Shown piece after piece: positions 46,285-59,483 of a stretch of 64,000 nucleotides of DNA. The translations under genes were made by a program, and so were the position numbers. Origin of the DNA: Strobilurus pachycystidiatus (lineage: Eukaryota; Basidiomycota; Agaricomycetes; Agaricales; Physalacriaceae). The DNA is taken from the NCBI GenBank assembly GCA_019915135.1, contig JAHLMK010000001.1, positions 2,604,001-2,668,000 of the forward strand. The letters are read 5' to 3'. Every line of letters begins with the position of its first letter. Positions within the stretch are counted from its first letter, which is position 1. The notes under the pieces are model-generated. The model worked only from the letters and a program-made list of their open reading frames with translations. It had not been told where the DNA came from and ran no database searches.

Positions 46285-47987
46285 TCCCGCCTTCCAAGGC
46301 GTCCTCTGTGAACGACCCATTCAACGATGCTAACCGTATCTCGTCTACGACATCCGTCTCCTTCCCTTCTGGCGTAGATGCGCTACCGCGAATGCGGTCT
46401 ACACTCCTTCCCATCTCGCTGACCACAACTGAGGACCAAGAGACTCTCAAACGGCTGGAGGTGTCCAAGCCATGGCGGGAAAAACGCAATCCCCGCGGTA
46501 AATTCACGTACATCATCGTGTATGGTATGATTTTAGTGGGCGTGGCTGTTAGTAAGTGAACAACCGCTTCGCTTCTCAATGTGCAGCGCTGACACGAATT
46601 CGCAGGCGCTGTACAGTGCTATTTTGCCTACAAAAACGCGTTGCTTGACCGGCAACCTCTGTGTCTGGTCATGGACGAAGAATTCGACCGCTCCGAAGAC
46701 GAGGTCTTCGGGCCGAAGGGATTCTTCATGCGGGAGGTCGATGCGTCAGGCGCTGGGTAGGAGTCTCCTTTGCCTGTCATCTCACTATCCTGACCATCAC
46801 ACACAGAAACGGACAGTTTGAGATGACGACCGCCTCATCTAAGAACTCATTTATACAAGACGGGATGCTGCACATCGTACCGACCTTGACTTCCGAAGAA
46901 ATCGGGAACAATGCCGTCTTCAACGACTATGTGTACAACCTAACAGACTGCACATTCAACATCACGCACCCCAACGGCGGTTACCTCATCCAAGGTGATG
47001 GTACTACTGCGGGATCGAGGGTGAGCTTGTACGCACTAGTAGCCGCATGCGTCCTAACGCCTTCCAGCAATTCGATTACGCAGGCTACTACAGAGCTTGC
47101 GGAGCTGTGTCGAACTCTAGCACCGGCGCCGTCATCAATCCCGTTCAGAGCGCACGCGTCAGCACACTCCTCAGTGCTCGTGAAGGTCGCGGTGGAAGCC
47201 TAAAGTACGGCCGTGTTGAGGTCCGCGCAAAGATGCCCAAGGGAGATTGGATGTGGCCTGCTATCTGGATGTTACCAGTCAACTCCGCGTACGGTCCCTG
47301 GCCGGCTAGTGGGGAGATCGACATGGTGGAATCGCGAGGGAATGGAATCCGGTACAGTGGGCGGGGCTCAAACTACGTTCAAGGCTCGCTCAATTGGGGC
47401 CCGAACCCCTCCCTGAACGGAGTCAGCAAGTCGTACAGCTGGTGGACAGAACGGCGAGAGTCTTTCTCAAGCGGATTCCATACCTATGTGCTGGAGTGGA
47501 CAGATGAGTTCCTTCGCATCTATGTCGATACCAGAACGCACACACTCCTCACGTTCAGATTCAAAGAGCCCTTCTTTGAATTTGGTGATTTCCCGGAGGT
47601 CGTGTCGCAGGATGGGAGACAAATACCACTAGCAAATCCCTGGGTGAACGGAACAAAAAATGTGGCGCCGTTCGATCAGGAGTTCTATCTGATCATGAAT
47701 GTGGCTGTTGGTTCGACGACGGGATGGTTCCCCGACTGGCAGGGCGACAAACCATGGCGGAATAACGCAGCAAGTGAGTAATTCACCTTCTGGTATCTTC
47801 CTTGAAGTTCACAAGCCCGAAGGTCCAATGCGGGACTTTGCGAACGCGCAGAGCTTGTGGTATCCGACCTGGCCTCAGGATTTTGAATCGCGAGCTATGA
47901 TTGTGTAAGTGGCTTGTGGCCCTCCTTCATGTCCATTTCTGATGTTTCTCGATCAGGGATTATGTGAAGATGTGGAAACATTGCTAG
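46275..47987 (+). CDS. KRE6/SKN1-family beta-glucan synthesis protein (GH16-like)
   Basis: Exons 46275-46551, 46606-46756, 46807-47020, 47068-47773, 47823-47904 and 47957-47987, 486 residues. Type II membrane protein: about 75 cytosolic residues, one membrane helix (TYIIVYGMILVGVAVSAV), then a lumenal SKN1 domain with a GH16-like fold. The active-site string is GEIDMVESRG, with Glu297, Asp299 and Glu302. Other family blocks are RVEVRAKMPKGDWMWPAIWM and PFDQEFYLIMNVAVG. It lacks the long N-terminus of yeast Kre6, as basidiomycete members do. The family is needed for beta-1,6-glucan in the cell wall. Its promoter and first codons are copied twice upstream, next to the DIRS element. Confidence 0.94.
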
Positions 47988-48166
47988 GGTTGACAGGGAC
48001 ACGGACTTCATAGACTATTATCTATCATCTTTAATAATGTATTTGGACCTTTTCTATTCAAGGGTTATTCTGTGGTAATTGCGAACTAGTGGTCAAATCA
48101 GTCATTTACGTTATGTGCTACCCTTGCTCCAAGACATGATGAAAGACGCGTGCTATATTACTCAAG

Positions 48167-50356
48167 CTATACTTCAGCGGAAACGGGCTTTGGAACCGGA
48201 GAATATTTGGGCGCTTTGTCGTCGACCTTGGGAGCTTCGAAAATTGTCGCAATCTCTTCCAGAGTAAGGTTCTTCGTTTCCATGATGTCTGTCACAGAGT
48301 AAGTCGAGTCGCGAGAGGAAACGTGAGCTATGAACGCACAGAAATATCCGAATATAGCTGCGACAACACCCCAGCATGCGTAAAATATCTATGACACGTG
48401 TGATTAGCTGTAGTTGGTCCAGGCATGACAGGCCTACAAATAGTTTCCACCCGAGTGCAGCTGGACAACACTAAATTGAGATACTTCCAAGCAGAAGAGG
48501 GGGTGCTTACATACCTAGAGCAATGGGATTGACATAGCCTGTGCATATTCCGGCTACAGCAGAGAACGACCAGAAAATGTTCAATCCTTTCGCGCGAAGC
48601 TGGAAGGGAAGGATTTCCATGACGTAAGAGACAAGAGGCACAAACGCCACACTGTACGATTTGTTTAGCATGTGCAAAGCTGACTGGAGCAAGGAGCTGA
48701 CTTGAAAGGAACATAGGATAGGAACAGGAGGGCCAAGAAGCCATGAGCTGCAGCCTGTGATCCCCGCTCAGAGTAAACGGCGAAACATATCGTCTCAGCA
48801 GAGAAGAACAAAATATAAGCAATGATGGAGCTGAGAAACAGCCGTCGCCGTCCCACTCTTTCGACAAGGCTCGCGGCAAACAATGACCAAAGCAGGTTCC
48901 ATATTGAGAGGCCTGCGTTGATAAGCAGCTAGATGATACTGAAAATTGGCATCTCCATCAAAAAGCCAAACTGACCTGCGTTGCAGGACGCGTTATACCA
49001 ACATCTATGAGAATAATGTTGAGGTAGAATGACGCAACTCCAATTACAGACCAGATCCAGAAGAATGGAAGAGCCACGATGATCACAAGGCGCTTGAGGT
49101 TTGCGCGCGTGGAGAAGAGCGCTTTGTAACTGGAGTCGCGAGCCTCTTCAGCTCTAATCAGGATTGAGATGCTACTTATGAATCATGAAGATTACCTTGA
49201 TTGAACTCCAACGAGATTGAACTCTGTATGGCTTCAAACTCGAATTGCACCAGAGGATCGTCTCTGAAATGCGAGCTGTGGGCACAATAGCAGTCAAGCT
49301 ACTACGCTTTAGCTCACCTATCACCGTCCGCGTGATAATACGCAAGCGTCTCCAGCGCCTCATCTTCTCTGCCTTTACTGACCAACCATCGCGGCGATTC
49401 AGGAATCAACCAAAGAAGAAGAGTTTGGAGAACGGGGATGATGCCTTGTACTAGTGACGGTATCCTCCAGGCCCAAGAGCTCGAAATTCGCAGCGTCCCG
49501 TACGTCGTCCATGCACCACTGTCGCAGGGGGAGTAAGTCTATATATCTTTGGGCTTGATACTATGCCTGCCCACATAACGGCTCCCGTGTAGAGTACGGC
49601 GAGGTACGCAGCGGACAGCGCCTCTCTGTAGGGCGGATATGCAAGCTCGGTAATTAGGATTGGCGATGCATTCGCTGATATGTGGCGCACGTGTCAGTGA
49701 GAGATGCCTTCTGAGATTGCGGATGACAGACCAGTGAACGCCAGCCCAAATCCCGCAAGGAACCTAGCAAAAGGAAACTTCAGGATCCATACTCACTTCT
49801 ACCATGTTCTGAGTGTCTCACCTAGCAACCATGAACATACCCCACGTAGTTGATGCGGCTTGAAGGGCTGCTCCTAAAATCAAGAACAAGTTCCCGATAA
49901 GGATCGAGTAACGCCGTCCGATTCCGTCCGTCAAGAAAGGTGCTATTGGGTATCCAGCCAGGGATCCTATAGCCTACTTTACGATGAGATTCGAAGAATG
50001 GCAGGAGAGCTGAAGCTGTGGTGTACCAGCATGGCTACTGCCAGTCCCAAGCGCCCCTTGGTAGGAAATTGGAAATATGACGACCATTGCTCAAGCGACT
50101 GGAGAGAATTCAGCAGAATTTCGTCGTATCCAGTGGTCGAGGAAGATAGTAGCCTAGTAGAGGCGATAAGAAGAAGACTCGACGTGAATGAACGCCACGC
50201 ACAAAAGGACGAGCCACAAGTTGAGAGTCGCCAGTCTAGACAAGCAGGTAACTTTGAGCGGCAATCCATGCAAAGAGAGAGAAGTCGCTACCTTGCATTA
50301 TTGTACCATGTTCTGTTGCTGAGGAGATGCTGGTATCCAGGATCCTCGGGAGACAT
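48167..50356 (-). CDS. MFS sugar transporter
   Basis: Fourteen exons (complement): 50292-50356, 50203-50235, 50027-50153, 49822-49973, 49732-49763, 49575-49674, 49318-49518, 49196-49275, 48976-49151, 48702-48928, 48515-48651, 48438-48460, 48340-48388, 48167-48288; 507 residues. Twelve membrane segments are expected. Sugar-porter landmarks: TTGYDEILLNSLQSL in helix 1, DGIGRRYS after helix 2, GFGLAFTANASPILITELAYP, IPESPRWLVSKGREDEA before the central loop, ERVGRRRL after helix 8 and METKNLTLEEI at the end. The long exon chain is supported by continuous phase. It resembles fungal lactose/hexose permease-like carriers; the actual sugar cannot be read from sequence. Confidence 0.9.
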
Positions 50357-50917
50357 TGGTCGATACGGTGAGCGAGTATGCTGCAATCAGTGGACAATGT
50401 CAGTACTCTTATATCCCTTTGAACCATCACAATGTTGGTGGTGGAATGTTGCACTCCATGAAGTCGAGTATGGCACGTAGCTGTCATCGAAGTGAGATGA
50501 GCATGCATAGAGATCTGAACTTCGGGAGCTTGAAAGTGCGATCTTGGGTGCCATGCAGAGTTTTGCAGCGCGTTGTCCGTGACCGTGCGAGCCTTGTCTG
50601 TGGCAGCTCCTAAAGACATTTGTGAGCTCCTTGCTTGTGTCGCGTAGACTGGAGAGAACATATTTCTCCTGGGCATACGTACGTCCACTTGAAACCACGT
50701 ACCCCAGGAAATGTATATCATTATCTGCAGCAAATACCTTTCTACAGACTCTTGTATCCAAACGAAAAGAAGGCCTACATGATAGGGAACGAATGCCGAT
50801 ACCGGAGAATATCTCCAAAGAGCTGGGAGCGAACAAAGCAAGGCGCCACGCAACATTTCAACTCAAGAATAAAATTACATATCTATAATTGATAGCTTGA
50901 CAACCTCCGTTCGGGAT
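50357..50917. other. Intergenic region
   Basis: 561 bp between the start of the transporter and the stop of asparagine synthetase. A frame runs through on the minus strand but has no recognisable family. No gene is supported. Confidence 0.5.
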
Positions 50918-53243
50918 CTACTCGTCGATCTCATAGGCAGCGTTGTGGATGCTGACACTTCGTCCGGAAGGATCAGATGCACAACCCCAATCGCCTCGAG
51001 GTATCCACCTGTTCGTGTCAACGTTAGTGAATTGGTCTAGTCAATGCTTGCGCCTGAGGCTCACCGGACGGCAGTATCAGCGGCAGCCTTAGTGGGGAAG
51101 AGACCTAGGTGTTCGCTTTAGTACGGCTAACCGCACTTGGAGTCTTGTGAGCACATACCATCAAAGACGTCCCGGATATAATACGCCTCCTTGGTATCGG
51201 GAGTCCCTTCAGGCCAGCGTTCAGACGCCTTGGAGAGTGCCTCATCGGAAACCATAGAAGCGGAGTGATCTTTTATTCTGTAGAGCAGCAATTTGAGCAC
51301 TATTTGACGTCAAGCAGCATAAAAATCATACCCATCAATCCACGAGTATCCAACTCCGTCAGAGAACTGCTCTTTCTGACGCCACAAGATCGATTTCGGG
51401 AGGTAAGCCTGGCATATTATCGTTAATATGTCGAATTTGTTGCGAGGGCTCTCGCGAACAAACCTTGCCGTTCGGAGAGCAATCAAAGGCTTTACGAAGA
51501 ATGTACTGGGAACGGGATTCGTCAAGGCGACCGTGGCGACATGATGCACAGAACGGACCTTCTCCATTTTCGGGCATCCGTCAGCATCCACTTCCTGGGC
51601 TGCACCCTTGCTAAACATCTTCTCTGAAGGATCGATGTTCATCGCGACTTCCAGAAAGGCCTTATCGAGGAAAGGCACGCGGGCCTCAAGACCCCACGCC
51701 ATAGTAGATCTGCAATGTGTCAGAAAACGTAGTTACTTGAGTGGCGGAAGACTCGCTTGTTGGCGCGGAGGCAATCCGATGTGTGCAAGTTCTTAACCCG
51801 CCGTACGCACTCTTGATGGAATGATTTGGCGTCCGGCGCTGCGTGGAAATAGAGGTATCCTGCGACATGTCCGTCAGCTGTCCAATGTGGATCGGCTAGA
51901 CCGTACTAACCACCCAGGATTTCATCACTTCCCTCTCCACTGAGCACCATCTTGACACCCATGGCTTTGATCTTACGACTGAGCAGATACATCGGGGTAC
52001 TCGCACGGACGGTCGTTACGTCGTATGTCTCGAGGTGATAGATGACCTCGGGAATGGCATCTAAACCCTCTTGGACGGTGAAGACATATTCGTGATGGAC
52101 GGTGCCTAGGAAATGCGCCGCTTTTCGGGCAGCCAGTAAATCGGGCGAGTTCTCGAGGCCGATGGAGAAAGAGTGTAGCTGTGGCCAAGACGCGAGCGTG
52201 GCTGGGTTGGTACAATGAGTCACATGAAGGTGTCTCTTTGTGATAAAACTTACATTCTTCATCAACAGGAAGGCCGTTGGGCGTCGAAGGACCGCTGGTC
52301 TGTTCCCGTAGCTTACGCTTGCGAGCTTCGTACTGTGCTTGGGCAACCTTCTCGGTCTCCCTTGCGGCAATGGAAGCAATCAAACTGCTATCAAGACCGC
52401 CGCTGAGGAGAACACCATACGGCACCTCGGACATGAGACGCTTGCGCACAGCAGCTTCCAAAGTTTCGCGTATGAGCGTAAGATCAGCCGGGGTGGAAGG
52501 AATGGTGGCGTTGGGACCTTCGTCGTCCCCGTGCCACCAGGAAGGGTCGAAATAACGCGTCGTGGATTGATCGCGACTGTCATAGACGTGACCGGGAGGG
52601 AATGAGATTATTTTATCGCAGTCATCGGAAATGGCCTTGAGCTCAGACGCGAAGTAGACGGCGCCTGGGCGCTTAGAGTTCCAGCCTTGATACAAGGTGG
52701 TGATACCGATAGGATCACGGGCGGCAATGATTCTGCTGGGCGACACGGACTCGTCAAGAAGGACGAAAGAGAACATCCCATCGAGGTGTTTGCATAGCTC
52801 TTTGCCGTGTTCCTTGTACTGTGAAGATTGTGAGAAGGAGGATTCACACTCACGAAATGTAACCAAATTACCAGAGGAATGATGACTTCACAATCAGAGT
52901 GAGTCTTAAATTTTACATCGGTCTTGAGACTAGCACGGAGAGCAATGTGATTGTAGATCTCGCCGTTAACGGCCAGAATGGTTTTGCCATCCTCACTGAC
53001 CAAAGGCTGAGCACCGGTATCTGTGATGGTTGTATTGAGTACATTGCTCTGAATCGTCTGATCACCAAGGGACTGACCAACGCCGACAATAGCGAGACGC
53101 TCGTGGACGAGGACTGTTTCTTTTCCGACAAAGCATCCCGACCAGTCAGGACCGCGATGGCGGATGCGCTTGGAGCAGGCAATGAAGCGCACGCGGTCAG
53201 CGGCGGGGTTCTCCAGGTTGTGGGCGGCGAGAATACCACACAT
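50918..53243 (-). CDS. ASN1: Asparagine synthetase (glutamine-hydrolysing)
   Basis: Makes asparagine from aspartate, glutamine and ATP in the cytosol. Eleven exons (complement): 53078-53243, 52872-53020, 52254-52818, 51911-52201, 51757-51859, 51559-51709, 51464-51505, 51332-51408, 51159-51277, 51065-51104, 50918-51008; 597 residues. The start is fixed by MCGILA: Cys2 is the glutaminase nucleophile once Met is removed. Glutaminase blocks [15 protein letters not shown] and NGEIYNH follow. The synthetase domain has the PP-loop [22 protein letters not shown], and ARVPFLD. Intron 5 (51710-51756) starts with GC. The length matches fungal enzymes. Confidence 0.97.
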
Positions 53244-53449
53244 GGTGCGCGTATGTTGACGGAGAGAAACAAGTCAGAAATGTGACTCGAGATCTGCATT
53301 GACATCCTTCCTGATTCGGATAAGCAGGATGACGCGATGGCGATGACCAGGGCGACCGGAGCCCTGCCACTTACGTCCACTTTTCAACTGCTGTCTTGCA
53401 TCCGCCTCTCATCCGCTCCCCCGCCCGGCCGCCCTCTCTCCCGCCCCCC
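53244..53449. promoter_or_regulatory. Divergent promoter, asparagine synthetase / PI synthase
   Basis: 206 bp between the divergent ATG codons, pyrimidine-rich on the plus strand just before the PIS1 start. Confidence 0.5.
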
Positions 53450-54446
53450 ATGTCCAACAAGACCGTGCACAGACGCAAGCAGGAGTCCGTCAGCCTCGTC
53501 GACGCCAACTCCGCCCTCGATCTCGCCACCAACCAGTCCTACAAGGAAAATGTCTTCCTTTTCGCCCCCAACATCATTGGTGCGTTATTCACCGCCTCGG
53601 AACGTGCTCCAGGCCTCAATTCGCCATTCACAGGGTACACGCGGGTCATTCTCGCGGCCTTGTCGCTGCACTACATGAGCTATCATCCGAAATACTGCAC
53701 TATCGCATATGTCGTATCCTGTCTATTAGACGCCGTCGACGGCCCCGTCGCTCGCTACCGCGGCGAGGAATCCAAGTTTGGCGCTGTGCTCGATATGGTT
53801 ACTGATAGGTGCGTCGCCATCTTCCTGCATCGTGAAGAACTGCACGCTCACCCGCCAGATAGGTGTACAACATCGTGTCTCCTCTGTTATCTTGCCTCCG
53901 CGTATCCCTACTGGGCTGTAGCATTCCAAGCCCTCATCGCTCTCGATTTCAGCAGTCATTACATGCACATGTACAGGTAAGGCCGAGGCAAGGCGGCTTA
54001 CTGTTCTGGCTTACAATCATTCCCCTAGCTCCATCATTACTGGATCTGCCTCCCACAAACTAGTGACAAGCCAAGTTAGTCGAATTCTCTGGCTCTATTA
54101 CAACGACCGCGTATGTGCACCATTGCCTTCCGTCATGTTACGCAAAGACTAACCGAACGTGTAGCGAACTCTCTTCCTCGTTTGCGCTGGAAACGAGCTG
54201 TTCTTCGTCGCATTATATCTCGCCAAATGGTGGTCCTCGCCCATCGATTTCCTGTCAGGACCAAACACCCCTTGGCCCGTTGCTGGTCTCAGCTGGGCAG
54301 GCGCCATTGCCTACTCCATGTTCCCAGTGTTCTTCATCAAGAACGTCATCAATGTCGTCCAGCTGTGGAAGGCGTCGAAAATACTGGTTGGGGTGGATTT
54401 GGCAGAGCGCGCCAAGGCAAGGCGGGACAAGCAGGTCAAGAACTAA
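53450..54446 (+). CDS. PIS1: Phosphatidylinositol synthase (CDP-DAG-inositol transferase)
   Basis: Exons 53450-53579, 53634-53808, 53863-53976, 54029-54110 and 54165-54446, 260 residues. It joins CDP-diacylglycerol and inositol in the ER membrane. The CDP-alcohol phosphotransferase signature DGx2ARx8Gx3Dx3D is complete in the stretch from DAVDGPVAR to GAVLDMVTDR. Several hydrophobic segments follow (for example LLCYLASAYPYWAVAFQALI). Family strings FSSHYMHMYSSIITG and TPWPVAGLSWAGAIAYSM are present, and the end is basic. The product is the substrate used by PIG-H's complex, but the two genes are far apart here. Confidence 0.95.
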
Positions 54447-55957
54447 TTGGTTGAGCGTATTTATGATACATACTCTGTCTTTCTGTTATAATTTAGAGTC
54501 AATAATCGACCCCAATGCGACATGATTGTGGCGTTGGTGGTGTACATCTTGAACCCACGTGATCGAGCAACTGAGAGGGACTTCAACTTGAACTTGGTGA
54601 CTTTCAGAAATCGACTCCGATTCTCTGAGGCAGCATGCGTCTCGAGGCGTTTCCACTGAAAAGAATCGTATCTTCGGTGGCTCGCGTAATTATCTTGACA
54701 GGTCTACGTAAGATGCACTGTACGCCCGTCGCCAGGGGAATGAACTATGTCTAGTTCGTTTTCACACGGCTTTGGGCCAATCGTTCTCAAACGACAACGA
54801 GATAACTTCAGCTATGGTTCGGTGTTGCCCGGGTGATATACCTGCTCAACAATATATATTTATGCAACGAAGGCACCCGCATACGAGAATTGGAGCGACG
54901 ACTGGAAGATCAGGAAAGAGCTATCGGCAAAGGGTGGCGCAGGTATATTCCCTGGGAAATCTTGCCCTGCGTCTCTTACCATCAGATTGCTAGTTGTCAA
55001 CCAGAAGACTGCCGACAAAACAACCAGGCGGCCTGTTTGGCATCAAGAGAAGCAGACCACGAGAAGCAAGACGCCACACCCCTCCAAGAAACGCCACACA
55101 TCAATATGCTCTCCCGCATGGTGTCTAGCCCGGCCTTGAGCGCTCCCGTAGAGCGTGTAGCATTTCAGGAGCACCCTCCACTTGTTCCAGAGCCGCTGGA
55201 CCTAAAAGTAAGCGAGGCGGCACCACCTGCCTTGCTGGCAACGCGTTACCAAATACGAGCTGTGAGGCTCAGGCGGAGAGTCCCGGGGACCTTTTTTTGC
55301 CAGCCTACTGTGAGCCAGAAGAACACAGAAAAGAGGTGTCGGTCAATTACTCCTCACAGAGCAAATGGCTTATCCATGTCTATATTACAAATTATCGATG
55401 CACAGTTCATGCACTGATGGCGCGTCTTCATGATGAGCGTGCGGTGAAGAATGCTCTGGTGAGGACATAAGATGCGTCCCCTTGGTGTGATAACTCGTCA
55501 ATCAGACCAAAACCAAACGCAAGCCAGTCACCAGGGCCTGCGCGATCTGCTACTGACCCAGGCCGCTATTTTACAACACAAAGAAGCCCGAACGGACTGA
55601 AGTCTGCTCTGATTGCACCTTGACTAAGGAGCGCTGGAGCACCCGCCGCCTGTGTCAGAGACAATAGACCCAGAGATCAGGAGGGCAGGTCAAGCTCTCT
55701 TGTTCGCAACGCGCGGTCAACCACGCAATTAGTAAAGGAAGGCGGTGGGAGGAGGAGGAGGTTATGCCAGCAGATAGCTAAAGAGGGCAGAGGAGGTCTG
55801 AATGAGACAGCGAGAGCGATGCGATGTACATACTGTAGGAACTGACTGATGATAGAAAGACTCAGAAAAGCATCTCAGCTGCTTTGGGCGGCTTCCATTT
55901 TGGGACATGTGATCGCAAAATTGCACTGAGTCCTGACCTCTACTGTGTCAGCAGTGA
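54447..55957. other. Intergenic region, no supported gene
   Basis: 1.5 kb between PIS1 and the AAA ATPase gene, both plus strand. One plus-strand frame stays open from 54833 to 55417 and contains a charged RIRELERRLEDQERAI stretch, but it lacks an ATG start, has no known family and no obvious splice partners. The 3' part is purine-rich near 55745-55830. Confidence 0.45.
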
Positions 55958-58900
55958 ATGCGGTCTCCAGCAACGTCGGGCTCGTTGTTCAACGCTGTTC
56001 GAACTGCTCGGCTAGCCGCTCAGCGCAACCTCCCTGCGTCTGGCAGGCGTCACCTCCTTCCGCAGGCGTCCGGCAGCCGGCTCTCTTCAACAAGCTCGTC
56101 TGACACACCAGAGTCCACTCAAAACTCAGAGACGCCTGCTGAAAATGGCCCAGTGGACTCTGCTCCCCCCGCGCCGTCTGTGCCGCCACCCCTGCCACCG
56201 CCTCTAGAAAAACCCGAACGCGGGCGGAGATCCAAAGCGAGCACGCCGCCTGTCGAGACCGTGGACTGGCCGGAGGACCTCGACGTGCTCTGGGCGCCTT
56301 CAGAAAACGCCGAGGCAGATGTGCCCAATCCAGACATTCTTCCGCCACCGCACATATTGGAGGAGGCACTGGACAACCTGCTCATCACGCTACATCCCCA
56401 TACCCAAAATCGCGCTGTATATGCCTCCCCACACGGCCCTCCTGTCGAGCCGACCCTGGCACTCTACTGTCCCATTGAAGGCGGCGACTATGTTGTGGAT
56501 GCGACCGTGAAGGAAATGGCGCGTAGGATCGGCGCAGAGGTCCTTGTCCTTGACTCCGTCCAGCTTGCCGCCGGTGAATGGGGAGCTTTTGGAAAAGGTG
56601 CGCCTCAAAATGCGGTCGTGTTCACAATAGTACTTATTTTGCTGATAGCTGCGAACATGCTTCGCCTGCCTCGAAATCCTCTTCACTTTCGCGCGACCTC
56701 GACCGCACCACCACAGGCATCAAATGCGGTGGAAGAGGACGACGAAGAGGACTCAAATGGAAACACGTTCCCCGCCGCCCAGATGATGCTGACTGTCATG
56801 TCTCCGGCGTCAACCCGTGGCACAGTGGTGTCCGCCTCAAAGTTGTCAAGTTCGCAGCCAAGTAAAGCGAAGATCTTCTTTGATGCCCTCGTCAACATGC
56901 CCTCGATTGATGGTGTCAAAAGTCCATCAGCGCCTCGTATAATCTATATACGCGACTTTACAACTCTAGCTTCCACGTCGTCAAGTTGGTATCGACCTCT
57001 TCTCAACGCCGTCCGTCAAAGACGGCGCGGTCCCATTGCATCCCCCTCCTCTCCTGTCACCAACCCCACGACCATCATCTTTGGGATATGCCCGCCCATC
57101 ACGCCACCAGAGGTCATATCCGCGCCTCCTGCTGGACCGACTCCTTCAAGCCTGCTCAGTCTTCTCATGAAAAATCGCGCCGGTTCCACCCCATTGACAT
57201 CGCTTCCGAGACCCGGAAAGGACGACTGGAACGAGGACGAGGGTGCCTTGAAGGCACGAGAAGCCCGCCTTCGCCGACGTCTCAAGAAATGGGAGAGGGG
57301 TGACCAGTCGCTCCTGGACGAATTACCGACTTTGACGAACCAGGAGGAAGAGGAGGACGGCGACTCTAGGCGTAACGATGTCCTTGTGCTTGGCGGCAAT
57401 GCCATACAGCTTCCATTTGCGGGCGGCCAGAACTCGTCTTCAAGTCGACAGGCGCCAGAAAACGACACGAAAACTTCCTTCTTCCGGACGTCCATCCTTG
57501 TGCCCACCACACGCTCCGTGACAGCAGAAAAGGAGTGCCGAGTAGAGAGGCGTCGCGAGATCAACGAGCTGACCACGCGTATGGCCATTGGTGCAGTCGG
57601 CGGAGTCCTCGACCCTTGTAGTGCTGCTTCTCTGGTGTCCGGTGAATCTGGTCTTGAGCTTGACGAGAGCGAAAGGGAGGTCGAGGTTGATGGCACACAG
57701 GCAGCGCTTCCGGATGCCGTCGAGCCTTCTGCGCAAGAACAGATGTGGGAGGAATGGGGCAAGCGCGTGGAATTGTGGATGACGGTCAAGCACGTAGCGG
57801 ACAGAGCTGTGGGCAGCGTTGTCGCTAGTTCCGTTTCCGGTGCACAGAAGCAGTCACTAGAGCCGACGCCTGTTCCGTGGGATGCAGTTTCGCATGCTTG
57901 GAGCGCTCAGCGGTCACTTTCGGATCTGCGAAAGTCTTGGTTCAAGGAGGCACTGAAGGCGTCACAACCGGAAAAGCAGGACGCTGATAGTGAGCTCGAG
58001 GAACCTGTGCCGAGTGTCGACGAGGTCATCGAACGGATGAAGAATGATCCTGAGCTCGACAGCCACGAGCAGCGTTTGCTACCTTGCATTGTCGATCCTG
58101 GTAAGAACCGTATCTCTCGTTCTGGTTGAAGTTCACTGACGCCCTGCCAGCGACGATGCCTACTTCCTTCTCGCAAGTTCACTTGCCCACACGGACAATA
58201 GACTCTGTTCGGACAATTGTGTCTCTGCCCCTCTTACATCCACAGGCTTTCCAGCAGGGCATCCTCAAGGAGCACAGCATAACGGGATGCCTCCTCTTCG
58301 GACCTCCAGGTACTGGCAAAACCCTTGTCGTCAGAGCACTGGCAAAGGAGGCTGGTTGTCGCATGATGAGTGTGTCTCCGTCAGACGTTATGGACATGGT
58401 GCGCAGCATATAACATTGCATAAACTGTCTATTGATCCAATTTTTTGTTCAGTACGTCGGTGAAGGCGAAAAACTTGTCAAGGCCGTCTTCGCACTCGCC
58501 CGCAAGCTGTCGCCATGTGTCGTGTTCTTGGATGAGATCGACGCCCTCCTCGGCGCTCGCTCGTCCGGACGAGAAAGTGGCAGCTCCGCTGCGTACAGAG
58601 GCGTCGTCACCGAGTTCATGCAAGAGATGGACGGACTGAAGACGCTCAAGGACAGTAACGTTATTGTTATTGGCGCGACGAATCGTCCCTTCGATCTGGA
58701 CGATGCTGTATTGCGCCGATTGCCAAGACGCCTGCTCGTTGATCTTCCTGGCGAGAAAGAGCGAGAAGGTAGGAACTACCTCACCTCATCGTGTGTTCCA
58801 TCTCATATGGGGTATAGAAATCCTCAAGATCATGTTGCGCAACGAGGAGCTCGCCTCGGACGTCGATATCAAAGACTTGGCGAAACGGACCGAGAGCTTC

Positions 58901-59483
58901 TCTGGCTCTGACCTGAAACGTTCGTCCGCTTGGTCCTTATCAATCCTGAACCTTGGCTGACTTGGCTTCAGATCTGTGTGTGTCCGCTGCCGTCGACGCC
59001 GTGAAAGAGCACGTTGAACTTCCTTGGCTCGTGTCAGACAAGGAGTCCCGGGCTGAGACGACATCTGCCAAGGTGGAGGACCTCGTCACTGAAGCAACAC
59101 CGGAGGAGTCACAGTCTGTGTCTGCCAATGAAACTTCAGCGGAGCAGACGGAACCGACTGCCGAGGAGAACCCCACCAAGGCCGACGAAACTCAAACCAC
59201 AACGTCCACGACGCCTGATGACATACTCATGACCCGCGTGTTGTCGAAGCGGCATTTCACGAAAGCTCTGAAGGAGATAACGCCCTCTTCGTCTGAAGGC
59301 ACCGGAACCCTTGCTGCCTTGCGCAAATGGAACGAAGACTTTGGGGAGGGACACCGCGAGCGCAAGCGCAAACAGATCTGGGGCAAAGGGCGATTTGGAT
59401 TTACCGACCCCGCCCATTTCCAGGAGGAAGACGGCCGTGTACTTCCCTCGACACCAGCAGGTGAATCTAGACCACATCAGTAG
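55958..59483 (+). CDS. Mitochondrial AAA ATPase, Msp1/ATAD1 type
   Basis: Exons 55958-56597, 56649-58100, 58151-58398, 58453-58768, 58818-58919 and 58972-59483, 1089 residues. The first 50 residues are Arg/Ser-rich with almost no acids ([20 protein letters not shown]), a likely mitochondrial presequence. About 650 residues of poorly conserved sequence follow, including [20 protein letters not shown] and disordered stretches. The AAA core starts near residue 700: Walker A GPPGTGKT (about 748), pore loop YVGEGEKL, Walker B VVFLDEID (about 802), sensor [19 protein letters not shown], and [16 protein letters not shown]. Msp1 relatives extract misplaced proteins from the mitochondrial outer membrane; this larger fungal form may act inside mitochondria. 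The exact role is unknown. Confidence 0.88.

Noticed and set aside
35300..46300. CRISPR-like array or satellite because of the regular repeats
   Set aside because: The units are 1005 and 170 bp with no short spacers; they are segmental duplications and terminal repeats.
54833..55417. Plus-strand frame of 194 codons between PIS1 and the AAA ATPase
   Set aside because: It has no ATG start, no known family and no supporting splice sites; may be chance in a 1.5-kb gap.
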